Assembly (NCBI GenBank): GCA_964245075.1
Contig: CAXTLC010000011.1
Coordinates: 8,275 to 72,274 of the forward strand
Direction of reading: 5' to 3'
Origin: LMUY01 sp964245075
GTDB taxonomy: Bacteria > Pseudomonadota > Alphaproteobacteria > Acetobacterales > Acetobacteraceae
DNA: 64,000 nucleotides
Shown here: positions 25,863 to 34,253 of the stretch, piece by piece
Layout: the number at the start of each line of letters is the position of its first letter
Numbering within the stretch: the first letter of the stretch is position 1
Translations under genes and position numbers: made by a program
The notes under the pieces: generated by a model
Database searches by the model: none
What the model saw: only the letters and a program-made list of their open reading frames with translations
Told to the model about the DNA's origin: nothing

Positions 25863-26572
25863 CCGGCATCGTGGACGTCCAGGCCGACAGCGCCGCCGTC
25901 GCCCGCCGGGTCGCGGAGTGGGTGACGGAGCACGCCCTGGCCACCGAGGGCCGGTTCGCCTGGTCGCTTTCCGGTGGTTCGACGCCCAAGACGCTGTACG
26001 GCCTGCTGGCGGCCGAGCCGTTCCGCAGCCGCTTCCCGTGGGACCGCACGCACCTGTTCTTCGGCGACGAGCGCTTCGTGCCGCACGACCATCCGGACAG
26101 CAACTACCGCATGGTGCGCGAGGCGATGCTGGCGCACGTGCCCCTTCCCCCGGCGCAGGTGCATGCCTGGCAGACGGATGGCGACCCGGAGCACGCGGCG
26201 CTGCATTATGCCGACACGCTGAAGCGGTTCTACGGCAGCGACACGCTCGACCCGGCGCGCCCGCTGTTCGACGTGATGTTCCTGGGCCTCGGCGAGGACG
26301 GCCACACGGCCTCCCTGTTTCCCGGCGTTGCCGCCTTGGAGGAACGGACTGCTTGGACCGCCGCGGTGATCGGCGCCAAGCCGGAGCCGCGGCTGAGCCT
26401 GACATACCCGGCGCTGGACAGCAGCCGCGTCGTGGCGTTCATCGCCAACGGCGAGAACAAGCGCGCGATCCTAGCCCGCGCCCTGGCCGGGGACGCCGCC
26501 CTGCCCGCCGTCCATGTCCGCCCGGCCGGGGAACTCCGCTGGTTCACCGACCGAGCCGCCGCCCCGCCATGA
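25859..26572 (+). CDS. pgl: 6-phosphogluconolactonase
   Basis: A 237-residue hydrolase of 6-phosphogluconolactone (DevB/SOL family, NagB-like fold). Motifs: SLSGGSTPKTLYGLLA, HLFFGDERFVPHDHPDSNY and FLGLGEDGHTASLFPG. The start is GTG at 25859, overlapping the upstream TGA; the stop overlaps rpiA (ATGA). Tight coupling with zwf and gnd makes the assignment secure. Confidence 0.96.
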   Translation: MTGIVDVQADSAAVARRVAEWVTEHALATEGRFAWSLSGGSTPKTLYGLLAAEPFRSRFPWDRTHLFFGDERFVPHDHPDSNYRMVREAMLAHVPLPPAQVHAWQTDGDPEHAALHYADTLKRFYGSDTLDPARPLFDVMFLGLGEDGHTASLFPGVAALEERTAWTAAVIGAKPEPRLSLTYPALDSSRVVAFIANGENKRAILARALAGDAALPAVHVRPAGELRWFTDRAAAPP

Positions 26573-27273
26573 CGGGAGACCCGCAAGCCGCCCTGAAGCG
26601 CCAAGCCGCCGAAGCCGCCTCGGCGTTGGTGACCGATGGCATGATCGTCGGGCTCGGCACTGGCTCCACCGCCTACTGGGCCATCGCGGACCTGATCGCG
26701 CGGGTTCGGGACGGGTTGCGCATCACCGCCGTGCCCACCTCCGAGCGAAGCGCGGCACAGGCCCGGGAAGGCGGGATCGAACTGGTCGAACTCGCCAGCG
26801 GGATGCGGCTGGACCTCACCATCGACGGCGCGGATTCGGTCGCGGCCGGGTCGCTGGATCTGGTCAAGGGCCTGGGCGGCGCGCTGCTGCGGGAGAAGAT
26901 GGTCGCCCAGGCGAGCAACAAGCTGTTGATCGTGGTGGATGGCAGCAAGCTGGTGGACCGCCTGGGCGCCAATGCTCCGGTGCCCGTGGAGGTGGCTCCG
27001 TTCGGCTGGCGCGCCACTGCCGGGCGCATCGAGGCCCTGGGCGCACGGCCGGTGCTGCGGCAGGGTGCTTCCGGCGCGCCGTTCCACACGGATGGCGGCA
27101 ACCTGATCCTGGATTGCCACGTGGCTCCACTCGCCGACCCAGCGGCGCTCGATGCGTCCCTGCAAGCCATCGTCGGCGTGGTCGAGACGGGGCTGTTCAT
27201 CGGCCGCACGGCTGCGGCGTACGTCGCGGACCCGGCAGGGGTGCGGACCCTGTTCCCAACCGGGGCGCCGTGA
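26569..27273 (+). CDS. rpiA: Ribose-5-phosphate isomerase A
   Basis: A 234-residue aldose-ketose isomerase converting ribulose-5-phosphate to ribose-5-phosphate. Motifs GLGTGSTAYWAIADL (phosphate loop, about residues 24-38), DLTIDGADSV and the catalytic loop KGLGGALLREKMVAQASN. Normal length. Overlaps pgl upstream and gntK downstream by 4 bases each. Confidence 0.96.
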   Translation: MTGDPQAALKRQAAEAASALVTDGMIVGLGTGSTAYWAIADLIARVRDGLRITAVPTSERSAAQAREGGIELVELASGMRLDLTIDGADSVAAGSLDLVKGLGGALLREKMVAQASNKLLIVVDGSKLVDRLGANAPVPVEVAPFGWRATAGRIEALGARPVLRQGASGAPFHTDGGNLILDCHVAPLADPAALDASLQAIVGVVETGLFIGRTAAAYVADPAGVRTLFPTGAP

Positions 27274-27770
27274 GCCGGGTCGTAGTGGTGATGGGCGTGT
27301 CCGGCTCCGGCAAGTCCACGGTGGCCGAGCGGCTGGCCAGCGCGCTCGGCTGGATGTTCCAGGAAGGCGACAAGCTGCACCCCAAGGCGAACGTGGAGAA
27401 GATGGCCAACGGCCACGCGCTCGACGACACCGACCGCGCGCCCTGGCTGGCGGTCGTCGCGGAATGGATCGACGTGCGGTTGCACACGGGGCAGAACGGC
27501 ATCATCACCTGTTCCGCGCTGAAGCGGACCTACCGCGAGCAGCTCGGCAACGGCAAACCCGGCGTGCAGATCGTCTATCTGCACGGGGACCGCGCCACGC
27601 TGGACGCCCACGTCGGCGGCCGTCACCACGAGTTCATGCCGCCCGCCCTGCTCGACAGCCAGTTGGCCACCCTGGAAGAGCCAGCTGCGGACGAGCGCGT
27701 CATCGAGGTGGACGTCGGCGGCACGGTGGAGCACACGGTGGCGGAAGTGATCCGGCGCTTGGACGTGTAG
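27270..27770 (+). CDS. gntK: Gluconokinase, thermoresistant type
   Basis: A 166-residue P-loop kinase phosphorylating gluconate to 6-phosphogluconate. Walker A MGVSGSGKSTVAE at residues 8-20, FQEGDKLHPKANVEKMANG and the family motif ITCSALKRTYREQL. GTG start at 27270 overlaps the rpiA stop. Last gene of the operon: it feeds gluconate, likely produced by periplasmic sugar oxidation, directly into gnd. Its stop abuts the stop of the convergent HIT gene. Confidence 0.95.
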   Translation: MSRVVVVMGVSGSGKSTVAERLASALGWMFQEGDKLHPKANVEKMANGHALDDTDRAPWLAVVAEWIDVRLHTGQNGIITCSALKRTYREQLGNGKPGVQIVYLHGDRATLDAHVGGRHHEFMPPALLDSQLATLEEPAADERVIEVDVGGTVEHTVAEVIRRLDV

Positions 27771-28160
27771 TCAGCCTTCCCGCATCTGCACCATGCGCCC
27801 GGACAGCGCCTGGCCGCCGAACAGGTGAACGTGGAGGTGCGGCACCTCCTGCCCGCCATGCCCGCCCATGTTGGTCAGCGCGCGATATCCCGGCTCTTCC
27901 AGCCCGAGCTGCCGCGCCACCGTTCCCACCGCGCGGAAGAACCCCGAGATCTCCGCGTCCGTCGCCTCCCGGGTGAAGTCCGCGAGCGAGACGTAACGGC
28001 CGCGCGGGATCACCAGCACGTGCACCGGCGCTTGCGGCGCGATGTCGTGGAACGCCACTGCCCACTCGTCCTCGTACACCCGGCTGGACGGGATCTCTCC
28101 CCGCAGCAGCCGGGCGAAGATGTTGCCGTCGTCATAAGGGCCGAGGCCGTTCACCGGCAT
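27771..28160 (-). CDS. HIT family (histidine triad) nucleotide hydrolase
   Basis: A 129-residue HINT-type protein. NIFARLLRGEIPSSRVYEDEW marks the N-terminal strand region (as NIFARLLRGEIPSSRV); the catalytic triad is VPHLHVHLFGG. Members hydrolyse adenosine phosphoramidates. ATG at 28160 is the family start. It follows hisE after 16 bases, an association common in alphaproteobacteria (hisF-hisE-HIT), so it is probably co-transcribed with histidine genes. Confidence 0.94.
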   Translation of the reverse strand: MPVNGLGPYDDGNIFARLLRGEIPSSRVYEDEWAVAFHDIAPQAPVHVLVIPRGRYVSLADFTREATDAEISGFFRAVGTVARQLGLEEPGYRALTNMGGHGGQEVPHLHVHLFGGQALSGRMVQMREG

Positions 28161-28176
28161 GGTCGGACGCTCCGTG

Positions 28177-28593
28177 TCAGGGGATCTTGCTCGTGCGCAG
28201 GCCTGCCGGCGGCGCAACCCGGCGGGCGGCCTTCTCGGCCAAGCCGGACACGCCTTCGCGCTGCTCCAGCTCGGCCCAAACCATCTCGGGGGACACGCCG
28301 GTCGCAACCCACATCACGAGCAGATGGTAGAGCACGTCGGCGCTCTCGGCCACCAGCGCCTCCGGGTTGCCGGCGACGGTTTCGATCAAGCACTCGACCG
28401 CCTCCTCGCCGAACTTCTGCGCCACCTTGGCGCGGCCGCGGCCCAGCAGCCGGGCGGAGTGGCTGACGGCCGGGCTGGCCGTGCGGCGTTGCAGGATCAC
28501 GGCCCACAGCCGGTCCAGCACCTCGGCGCGGGAACCGGGCACGCCGTTGCGGGGCTTCTTGGCCTTGACCGTCTTCTTGACCGGCTTCGCCAT
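28177..28593 (-). CDS. hisE: Phosphoribosyl-ATP diphosphatase
   Basis: A 138-residue all-alpha MazG-like pyrophosphatase acting in the second step of histidine synthesis. The metal-binding KFGEEAVECLIE and ESADVLYHLLVMW motifs are present. The first 18 residues form a lysine-rich tail (MAKPVKKTVKAKKPRNG) not needed for the fold. Its ATG overlaps the hisF stop. Confidence 0.94.
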   Translation of the reverse strand: MAKPVKKTVKAKKPRNGVPGSRAEVLDRLWAVILQRRTASPAVSHSARLLGRGRAKVAQKFGEEAVECLIETVAGNPEALVAESADVLYHLLVMWVATGVSPEMVWAELEQREGVSGLAEKAARRVAPPAGLRTSKIP

Positions 28594-29363
28594 CAGGCTG
28601 CCTCCCGGGGCTGGCGCACGGGCAATCCGGCGGCGTGCAGCGCCGCCTTCACCTGCGGGATGGTGAAGGTCCCGAAATGGAACACGGACGCCGCCAGCAG
28701 CCCGGTAGCACCCGATTGGGCGCCCTCGACGAAATGCTGCAAGCCGCCGACGCCGCCGCTGGCCACCACCGGCACCCGCACGGCGGCGCAGACGGCGCGC
28801 AGCAGCGCCGTGTCGAAGCCGGCGCCGGTGCCGTCACGGTCCATGCTGGTCAGCAGGATCTCGCCTGCGCCGAGGCTGGCCGCCTCGGCGCACCACGCCA
28901 CCGCATCCCGGCCCGTCGGCTGACGTCCGCCATGGGTGAAGACCTCCCAGCGTCCTGGCCCCGCGGCGCGCGCGTCCACCGCGACGACCACGCACTGGCT
29001 ACCGAACTTCTCGGCCGCTTCGGCCACCAGGGCCGGCCGGGCCAGGGCGGCGGAGTTCATGCTGCACTTGTCCGCCCCCGCCAGCAGCAGCCGCCGCATG
29101 TCCCCGGTGGAGCGCACGCCGCCGCCCACCGTGAGCGGCAGGAACACGCGCGCGGCGGTGCGGCTGACGACGTCGTAGATGGTGTCCCGGTTCTCGTGGC
29201 TTGCCGTGATGTCCAGGAACGTCAACTCATCCGCGCCGGCGGCATCGTACACCGCGGCCTGCTCCACCGGGTCCCCGGCGTCCCGCAGGGCGACGAAGTT
29301 CACCCCCTTGACCACTCGGCCGTCCTTCACGTCCAGGCACGGGATCACACGCAATTTCAACAT
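28593..29363 (-). CDS. hisF: Imidazole glycerol phosphate synthase cyclase subunit
   Basis: A 256-residue (beta/alpha)8 barrel that makes imidazole glycerol phosphate and AICAR with HisH. Catalytic Asp in VIPCLDVKDGRVVKG near residue 11 and second Asp in VVAVDARAAGPG near 130; phosphate loops TVGGGVRST and VASGGVGGL. ATG at 29363 gives the standard MLKLRVIPCLD start. Usual partners hisH and hisA are not upstream; birA takes that place, so the his genes are split. Confidence 0.96.
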   Translation of the reverse strand: MLKLRVIPCLDVKDGRVVKGVNFVALRDAGDPVEQAAVYDAAGADELTFLDITASHENRDTIYDVVSRTAARVFLPLTVGGGVRSTGDMRRLLLAGADKCSMNSAALARPALVAEAAEKFGSQCVVVAVDARAAGPGRWEVFTHGGRQPTGRDAVAWCAEAASLGAGEILLTSMDRDGTGAGFDTALLRAVCAAVRVPVVASGGVGGLQHFVEGAQSGATGLLAASVFHFGTFTIPQVKAALHAAGLPVRQPREAA

Positions 29364-29399
29364 CAGATCGTTGTGATATCCCAAGCCCGGCGGCGCAAG

Positions 29400-30113
29400 T
29401 CAGAGCAGCACCTCGCCGGCCACGATCGCCGTGCGCCCGTGCGCCCCGTCCAGCAGCAACGCCCCGTCCGGCCCCAGGCCGGCGAACCGTCCCGCCAACC
29501 CCGAGCGCATCCGGACCGGCGCGCCGAGCGCCGGGCCGCGAGCCAGCCAGCGTGCCAGCACGGGGGCGAAGCCGTGTGCCTGCCAATCCGCCCAGCCCTC
29601 CGCCAGCCGGTGGAGCACGGCGTGGAGCAGCGCGTCCGGTTCGGCGTCGCAGCCCAGCGCGGCCAGGCTGGTGACCGGGTAAGGCATGCCGGGCGGGCTG
29701 TGCCTGACGTTGGCGCCGACACCGGCCAGGACCGCGCCGTCTTCCAGCCGTTCCAGCAGGATGCCAGCCAGCTTGGCCCCGCCGCGCAGGACGTCGTTGG
29801 GCCACTTGAGCGCGGTTTGCGGCCCAGCCAGCGCGTCCACCGCCTCGGCCACGGCCACGGCGGTGACGAAGCCCAGTTCCGGCGCCAGCCGTGCCTCCCC
29901 CCCAGGGCGGAGCACCACCGTCAGATGCAGGTTGCCCGGCGGGCTGGCCCACCTGTGCCCGCCACGGCCCCGCCCGGCCTGTTGCACCCTCGCCACAACA
30001 GCCGTTCCGTGCGGCGCGCCCTGGTCTGCCAGGGTCCGCGCCTCATCCATGGTGGAGGCAACGGCGTCAAAGCGGTGGATCGTCGGGGCGGCTGCACTCA
30101 CGGCAGGAATCAT
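29400..30113 (-). CDS. birA: Biotin--[acetyl-CoA carboxylase] ligase
   Basis: A 237-residue biotin protein ligase attaching biotin to carboxyl-carrier lysines via biotinyl-AMP. The adenylate loop reads QQAGRGRGGHRWASPPGNLH and the KWPNDVLRGGAKLAGILLE motif is intact; the C-terminal SH3-like part follows. There is no N-terminal helix-turn-helix, so it is the monofunctional group without repressor activity. A likely substrate, the biotin-carrying carboxylase subunit, is encoded at 47038-49020. Diverges from gmhA. Confidence 0.93.
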   Translation of the reverse strand: MIPAVSAAAPTIHRFDAVASTMDEARTLADQGAPHGTAVVARVQQAGRGRGGHRWASPPGNLHLTVVLRPGGEARLAPELGFVTAVAVAEAVDALAGPQTALKWPNDVLRGGAKLAGILLERLEDGAVLAGVGANVRHSPPGMPYPVTSLAALGCDAEPDALLHAVLHRLAEGWADWQAHGFAPVLARWLARGPALGAPVRMRSGLAGRFAGLGPDGALLLDGAHGRTAIVAGEVLL

Positions 30114-30211
30114 CCGCTCCGGTCGGGAAGCGGCACTGTACGCCGCGGGGACCGCCGGTTCAACGGGAGTCGCAGGTGGCAGGAAATGCGTTAGAAGATC
30201 GCCCGATCATC

Positions 30212-30826
30212 ATGATGGAGGCCGCCGTGAACGGGACCGAGTGGGTCGACGAGTTTCTCCGCGAGTCGGTGTCCGCCATGCAGGGGCTTGCTGCGGACGA
30301 TCTGCGGACGGTGATGGCGGCGATGGCGCGGCGGATCACGGATGCGCTCCGAGCGGGCAACAAGCTGCTGATCGCCGGCAACGGGGGCAGCGCCGGGGAC
30401 TCGGCGCACATCGCGGCGGAATTCATCTCCCGCTTCATGTTCAACCGCGTCCCCCTCGCCGCCATCGCGCTGACGACGGACACGTCCGTGCTGACCGCGA
30501 TCGGCAACGACTACGGCTTTGCCAACGTGTTCGAGCGGCAATTGCGCGCGATCGGCAAGCCGGGTGACGTGTTCCTGGGCATCTCCACCTCCGGCCGCTC
30601 GCCGAACATCCTGGGTGCGATCGCGGCGGCGCGGGAAGGCGGGATGACGACCCTGGCGTTCTGCGGCGCCAACCCGGCAGGGATGGCGGAGGCGGACCTG
30701 GTGCTTGCCGCGCCGTCCACCCGCACGGCCATCATCCAGCAGGTCTACCTCACCGCGGCGCACGTGATCTGCGCCACGGTGGAACAGGCGATGTTCCCGG
30801 AGCAGGCCGCAGCCTCCCTCCGCTGA
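30212..30826 (+). CDS. gmhA: Sedoheptulose-7-phosphate isomerase (phosphoheptose isomerase)
   Basis: A roughly 200-residue SIS-domain isomerase making D-glycero-D-manno-heptose-7-phosphate, the first step to ADP-heptose of the LPS core. Motifs: LLIAGNGGSAGDSAHIAAEF, LTTDTSVLTAIGNDYGF and LGISTSGRSPNIL. Two starts compete: ATG at 30212 (MMEAAV) and GTG at 30227. The GTG has a perfect GGAGG five bases upstream and may be the real one, which would drop five residues. Its sedoheptulose-7-phosphate substrate comes from the transketolase encoded upstream. Confidence 0.93.
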   Translation: MMEAAVNGTEWVDEFLRESVSAMQGLAADDLRTVMAAMARRITDALRAGNKLLIAGNGGSAGDSAHIAAEFISRFMFNRVPLAAIALTTDTSVLTAIGNDYGFANVFERQLRAIGKPGDVFLGISTSGRSPNILGAIAAAREGGMTTLAFCGANPAGMAEADLVLAAPSTRTAIIQQVYLTAAHVICATVEQAMFPEQAAASLR

Positions 30827-30829
30827 GGC

Positions 30830-32212
30830 TTATTCCGCGGGCCCGGCGTGGGCGATGCGCCAGATCGTGCCGTTGCCATCCTCGCTCACCAGCAGCGCGC
30901 CGTCATGCGCCACCGCCACCCCGACCGGCCGGCCCCAGACGCTGTCGTCGCTGCGGACGAAGCCGGTCAGGAAATCCTCGTACTCACCCGTCGGCGCGCC
31001 GTCATGCAGCCGCACGCGGACGACCTTGTAGCCGGTGCGCTTGGCGCGGTTCCAGGAGCCGTGCAGGGCCACGAAGGCGTCCCCGCCGTATTGCGCCGGG
31101 AACGCGGCTGGGCCGTGGGCGGCCAGCGGATAGAAGCTCACCTGCAATGGCGCCGAGTGCGGCTGCAGCAGGACATCCGGCACCGTCGCCCGGCCAGCAA
31201 GGTCCGGGCGCTCGCCGGCGTGACGCGGGTCCTCGTGGCTGCCGATGTAGTACCAGGGCCAGCCGTAGAACCCGCCTTCCCGCACCCGCGTGACGTAGTC
31301 CGGCGGCAGGTTGTCGCCCAGCCCGTCGCGCTCGTTGGTGGCGCACCACAGGTCCCCGCTTGCCGGCTGCACGCCCAGGCCGACGCAATTGCGGATGCCG
31401 GTGGCGAACGCTTGGCGGTTGCCCCCGTCCGGGTCGAACGCCAGCACGTCCGCCCGCGCGGCCTCGTCGCCCCAGGCCGCGCCCAGCCCGTGTTGCGCCT
31501 GCCAAGGCCCGACCTGCTCCAGGCTCCATCGGGGCAGCCCCTGCGCGACGTTGGAGGCGGACCCGACCGACACGAACATCCGGCGGCCGTCCGGGCTGAA
31601 CTGCACGTCCCGCGTCGAGTGCCCGCCGTCGCCCGGCGATATCTGCGGCACGACCGTTTCCGGCCGCCCGCTCGCGCGCATGTCCCCGGCGCGGTAGGGG
31701 AAGCGGACCACCGTGTTGTTGCTGGCCACGTAAACCCAGCGCGGGTCGGGACCGGGCGGAAAGAACGCGACGCCGAACGGGCCGTCCAGACCGCTGGCGA
31801 ACACCTCGCTGCGCTCGGGCTGGGCCGCGCCATCCACGGCGCGGAGGACACGGACGCGGCCGGCGCCGGTCTCGGCCACGAAGACATCGCCGTTGGGCGC
31901 GACCCGGATCAGGCGGGGACCGTCCAGCCCCCCGGCGAACCGCGCGACGGTGAAGCCTGCCGGGACCACCGGCAGCGCGCCGGCTGGAGCCTCGTCCACC
32001 GAGGGGGCGTTGCCCGCAGACCGGCTCGCATAGGGCGGCGGCAGGTCCGCCGCCGTGATCCGCCGCTGCACGCCGGGCGCGTCCCCGCGCCAGTCACCGT
32101 AGGCCGCGGCGCCCGTCAGCACGCCTGCCGGGGCTTGCGCCCGGCTCGGCTGGCAAAAGAGCAACATGCTTGTGCAGATAATTGATCCGCGCGCGATACG
32201 ATATTGCAGCAC
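30830..32212 (-). CDS. Sorbosone/glucose dehydrogenase-like beta-propeller protein (PQQ-type), exported
   Basis: A protein of about 460 residues with the GSDH/sorbosone dehydrogenase beta-propeller fold, usually PQQ-dependent and periplasmic. Seen: GLDGPRLIRVAPNGDVFVAE, RWVYVASNNTVVRFPY, GGHSTRDVQFSPDGRRMFVSVG, GIRNCVGLGVQP, WPWYYIGSHEDPRH and AFVALHGSWNRAKRTGYKVV. The frame starts at a GTG at 32212 and gives an N-terminus with arginines, a short hydrophobic stretch and AQA, a plausible signal peptide; an internal ATG at 32167 would truncate it. Sugar or aldehyde substrate unknown. Its stop lies 3 bases past the gmhA stop (convergent). Confidence 0.83.
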   Translation of the reverse strand: MLQYRIARGSIICTSMLLFCQPSRAQAPAGVLTGAAAYGDWRGDAPGVQRRITAADLPPPYASRSAGNAPSVDEAPAGALPVVPAGFTVARFAGGLDGPRLIRVAPNGDVFVAETGAGRVRVLRAVDGAAQPERSEVFASGLDGPFGVAFFPPGPDPRWVYVASNNTVVRFPYRAGDMRASGRPETVVPQISPGDGGHSTRDVQFSPDGRRMFVSVGSASNVAQGLPRWSLEQVGPWQAQHGLGAAWGDEAARADVLAFDPDGGNRQAFATGIRNCVGLGVQPASGDLWCATNERDGLGDNLPPDYVTRVREGGFYGWPWYYIGSHEDPRHAGERPDLAGRATVPDVLLQPHSAPLQVSFYPLAAHGPAAFPAQYGGDAFVALHGSWNRAKRTGYKVVRVRLHDGAPTGEYEDFLTGFVRSDDSVWGRPVGVAVAHDGALLVSEDGNGTIWRIAHAGPAE

Positions 32213-32377
32213 CGGCGTTTTTCCCTTCTACTCGAAGACTCGGTGAGAGTTCTAATCGTTACGATATCGGACCTGGCCTTGCTTCCACCGCGCATGGTGG
32301 TTGCCAACCCGGCCATTTGCCTTGGCTTAACCGTTTGCAGGTAGAGGCTCATTCTCCTGGGCCAAAAGAGGCGACAC

Positions 32378-34207
32378 ATGAGGCGGGCTTACGACAAGAC
32401 GTGGCGCTTGCTCCGGTTTCACCTCATCGCGAAACAAGCGACTCGATTGTTGCTTCTCAGCACTCTCACGGTGGGCTTCATAGCGATGATGGTGGCCACC
32501 TCCATCATCGGGTTTGCGTTCAGCAACCATCACGAAGCGCAACTGTCCGAATACCGGCTTGTCACCCGCAACATACGCATTCTGCAACAAGCGCTGATCG
32601 ATGCCGAAACCGGGGTTCGCGGGTTCCTCCTCGCGGACCGGGTCGAGTACCTGGAGCCTTATTTCAGTGGTTTGACGGTGGTTACCGAGTGCGGCCCCGG
32701 GCTCCTGCCGCAGATCGACGACTACTCGGCCCAGTCAAGCGGGTCCGGTGAGCCGCACGCGGTCAGCCGCCGCATCTCGGAGCTGCGCCGGATATGGACG
32801 GACGTCGTCGAACTGACGGAGAACCATGCGGCTGTGGCCGCGGAGCAGATGCTGGTGGAACGCCAGGAAAAGCGGGTGATGGACGAACTGCGCAGCTTTC
32901 TTGGCACATACACGGAATTCCGCAGCCAAGAAGCTCTCAAGGCCGACGCCGTGCTCGCAAGGCAGCGGAACCTTCTTCTCGGCATCGACCTCAGCGGCGC
33001 CTTGATCGCGATCATCGCGGTGAGCTACGCCTTCCGGCGCAGCGTGCTCGAGATCCGGCGCCGCGAGGCAGCCATTGCCGGGAGCGAGCAGACCAGCCAG
33101 CGCGTGCAGCGGCTGTTCGCCATGACCAGCATGCTGCAAAGCGCGCCCGACCGGGAGGACGCCAACGAGGTGCTCCGTGCGACGGCCGTCCATCTGCTTC
33201 CCGGTTTCAGCGGCCTGCTCTACGTGTTCAACAACTCCCAGGACCGGCTCATCCTATCGACGGCTTGGGGGCCGGGTGCCGCCGACCCGGTGACGGACCA
33301 CATCGCTCCCCCGACTTGCTGGGCGATGAAGCGGGGCAAGCCGCACCTGAATATCCCCGCCGAGGACGCGTTGCGTTGCCAGCACCACCTCGATGACGGC
33401 ACGGCCTCGCTGGAGATACCCATGGCCGCTTGCGGCCAGGTCTATGGCCTGCTCGTGATCGGCACTGCAAACCAGGGAGCCGTGGCGGCGCTGCAGGAGA
33501 TCCAGCCGATCGCGATGGCGCTTGCCGACGCCATGTCCCTCGCTTTGTCGGGCATGGCCCTGCGCGACCAGTTGCGCAACCAGGCGATCCGCGACCCGCT
33601 GACGGGGCTCTACAACCGGCGATTCCTGGACGAAACGCTGGACCGGCTCGGGCTCGACGCACGGCGCCGCAAGGCCCCGCTCGCCGCCATCATGATCGAC
33701 CTTGACCACTTCAAGCGGTTGAATGACCAGCACGGCCACGCAACCGGCGACGCGGTGCTTCGTGGCGTTGCCGCGGCAATCACCGCCGGGTTGCGCGCGA
33801 CCGACATCGCCTGCCGCTACGGCGGGGAGGAGCTGGCGGTGCTGCTGCCGGATTGCCCGTTGGACATGGCGGTGGCCAAGGCGGAGCAACTGCGGGTGAG
33901 CATCGCGGAGATCAGGCCGGGGCCGAGCGGCGTGACCGTCACGGCGTCGCTGGGAGTTGCCACGATCCCGGATACCAGCGCCACATCGGCCGGATTGCTG
34001 GCCAGTGCCGACGCTGCGCTGTACCAGGCGAAGCAGAAAGGCAGAAACTGCGTCGTGCAAGCGAAGCCTCAGCCGCCGTCTCCCGATGGACCTCGGGAGG
34101 CGCCGGGCCCCGTCCTGGCCTGGCCGCCTCGCCTGCCCGCTCAGCAGCATCCGACGCACGGGATCGCCGGCCAGAATTGCCATGCGGAGACAGAGCGGGG
34201 AAGCTGA
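32378..34207 (+). CDS. Membrane diguanylate cyclase, CHASE3-GAF-GGDEF
   Basis: A 609-residue cyclic-di-GMP synthase. TM1 near residues 24-50, a CHASE3 periplasmic domain (QQALIDAETGVRGFLLADRVEYL), TM2 near 200-220 (LLLGIDLSGALIAIIAVSYAF), a GAF-like domain about 245-400, then GGDEF about 405-570. The GGDEF domain has DPLTGLYNRRFLDE, the catalytic RYGGEELAVLLPD and, five residues before it, RATD, an intact RxxD allosteric inhibition site. So it should be active and feedback-inhibited. The last 40 residues are proline-rich and unstructured. Divergent from the dehydrogenase by 165 bases that contain AT-rich promoter-like sequence. Confidence 0.94.
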   Translation: MRRAYDKTWRLLRFHLIAKQATRLLLLSTLTVGFIAMMVATSIIGFAFSNHHEAQLSEYRLVTRNIRILQQALIDAETGVRGFLLADRVEYLEPYFSGLTVVTECGPGLLPQIDDYSAQSSGSGEPHAVSRRISELRRIWTDVVELTENHAAVAAEQMLVERQEKRVMDELRSFLGTYTEFRSQEALKADAVLARQRNLLLGIDLSGALIAIIAVSYAFRRSVLEIRRREAAIAGSEQTSQRVQRLFAMTSMLQSAPDREDANEVLRATAVHLLPGFSGLLYVFNNSQDRLILSTAWGPGAADPVTDHIAPPTCWAMKRGKPHLNIPAEDALRCQHHLDDGTASLEIPMAACGQVYGLLVIGTANQGAVAALQEIQPIAMALADAMSLALSGMALRDQLRNQAIRDPLTGLYNRRFLDETLDRLGLDARRRKAPLAAIMIDLDHFKRLNDQHGHATGDAVLRGVAAAITAGLRATDIACRYGGEELAVLLPDCPLDMAVAKAEQLRVSIAEIRPGPSGVTVTASLGVATIPDTSATSAGLLASADAALYQAKQKGRNCVVQAKPQPPSPDGPREAPGPVLAWPPRLPAQQHPTHGIAGQNCHAETERGS

Positions 34208-34211
34208 CTGC

Positions 34212-34245
34212 CCGGCGTGCAGCCAACCTCGCAAGCAGACGCCGG
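34212..34245. terminator. Weak candidate terminator hairpin
   Basis: CCGGCGT (34212-34218) pairs with ACGCCGG (34239-34245) across a 20-base loop. It lies in the 46-base gap between the convergent cyclase gene and the sugar-binding protein gene. The long loop makes it only a candidate. Confidence 0.3.
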
Positions 34246-34253
34246 CGACGCGT

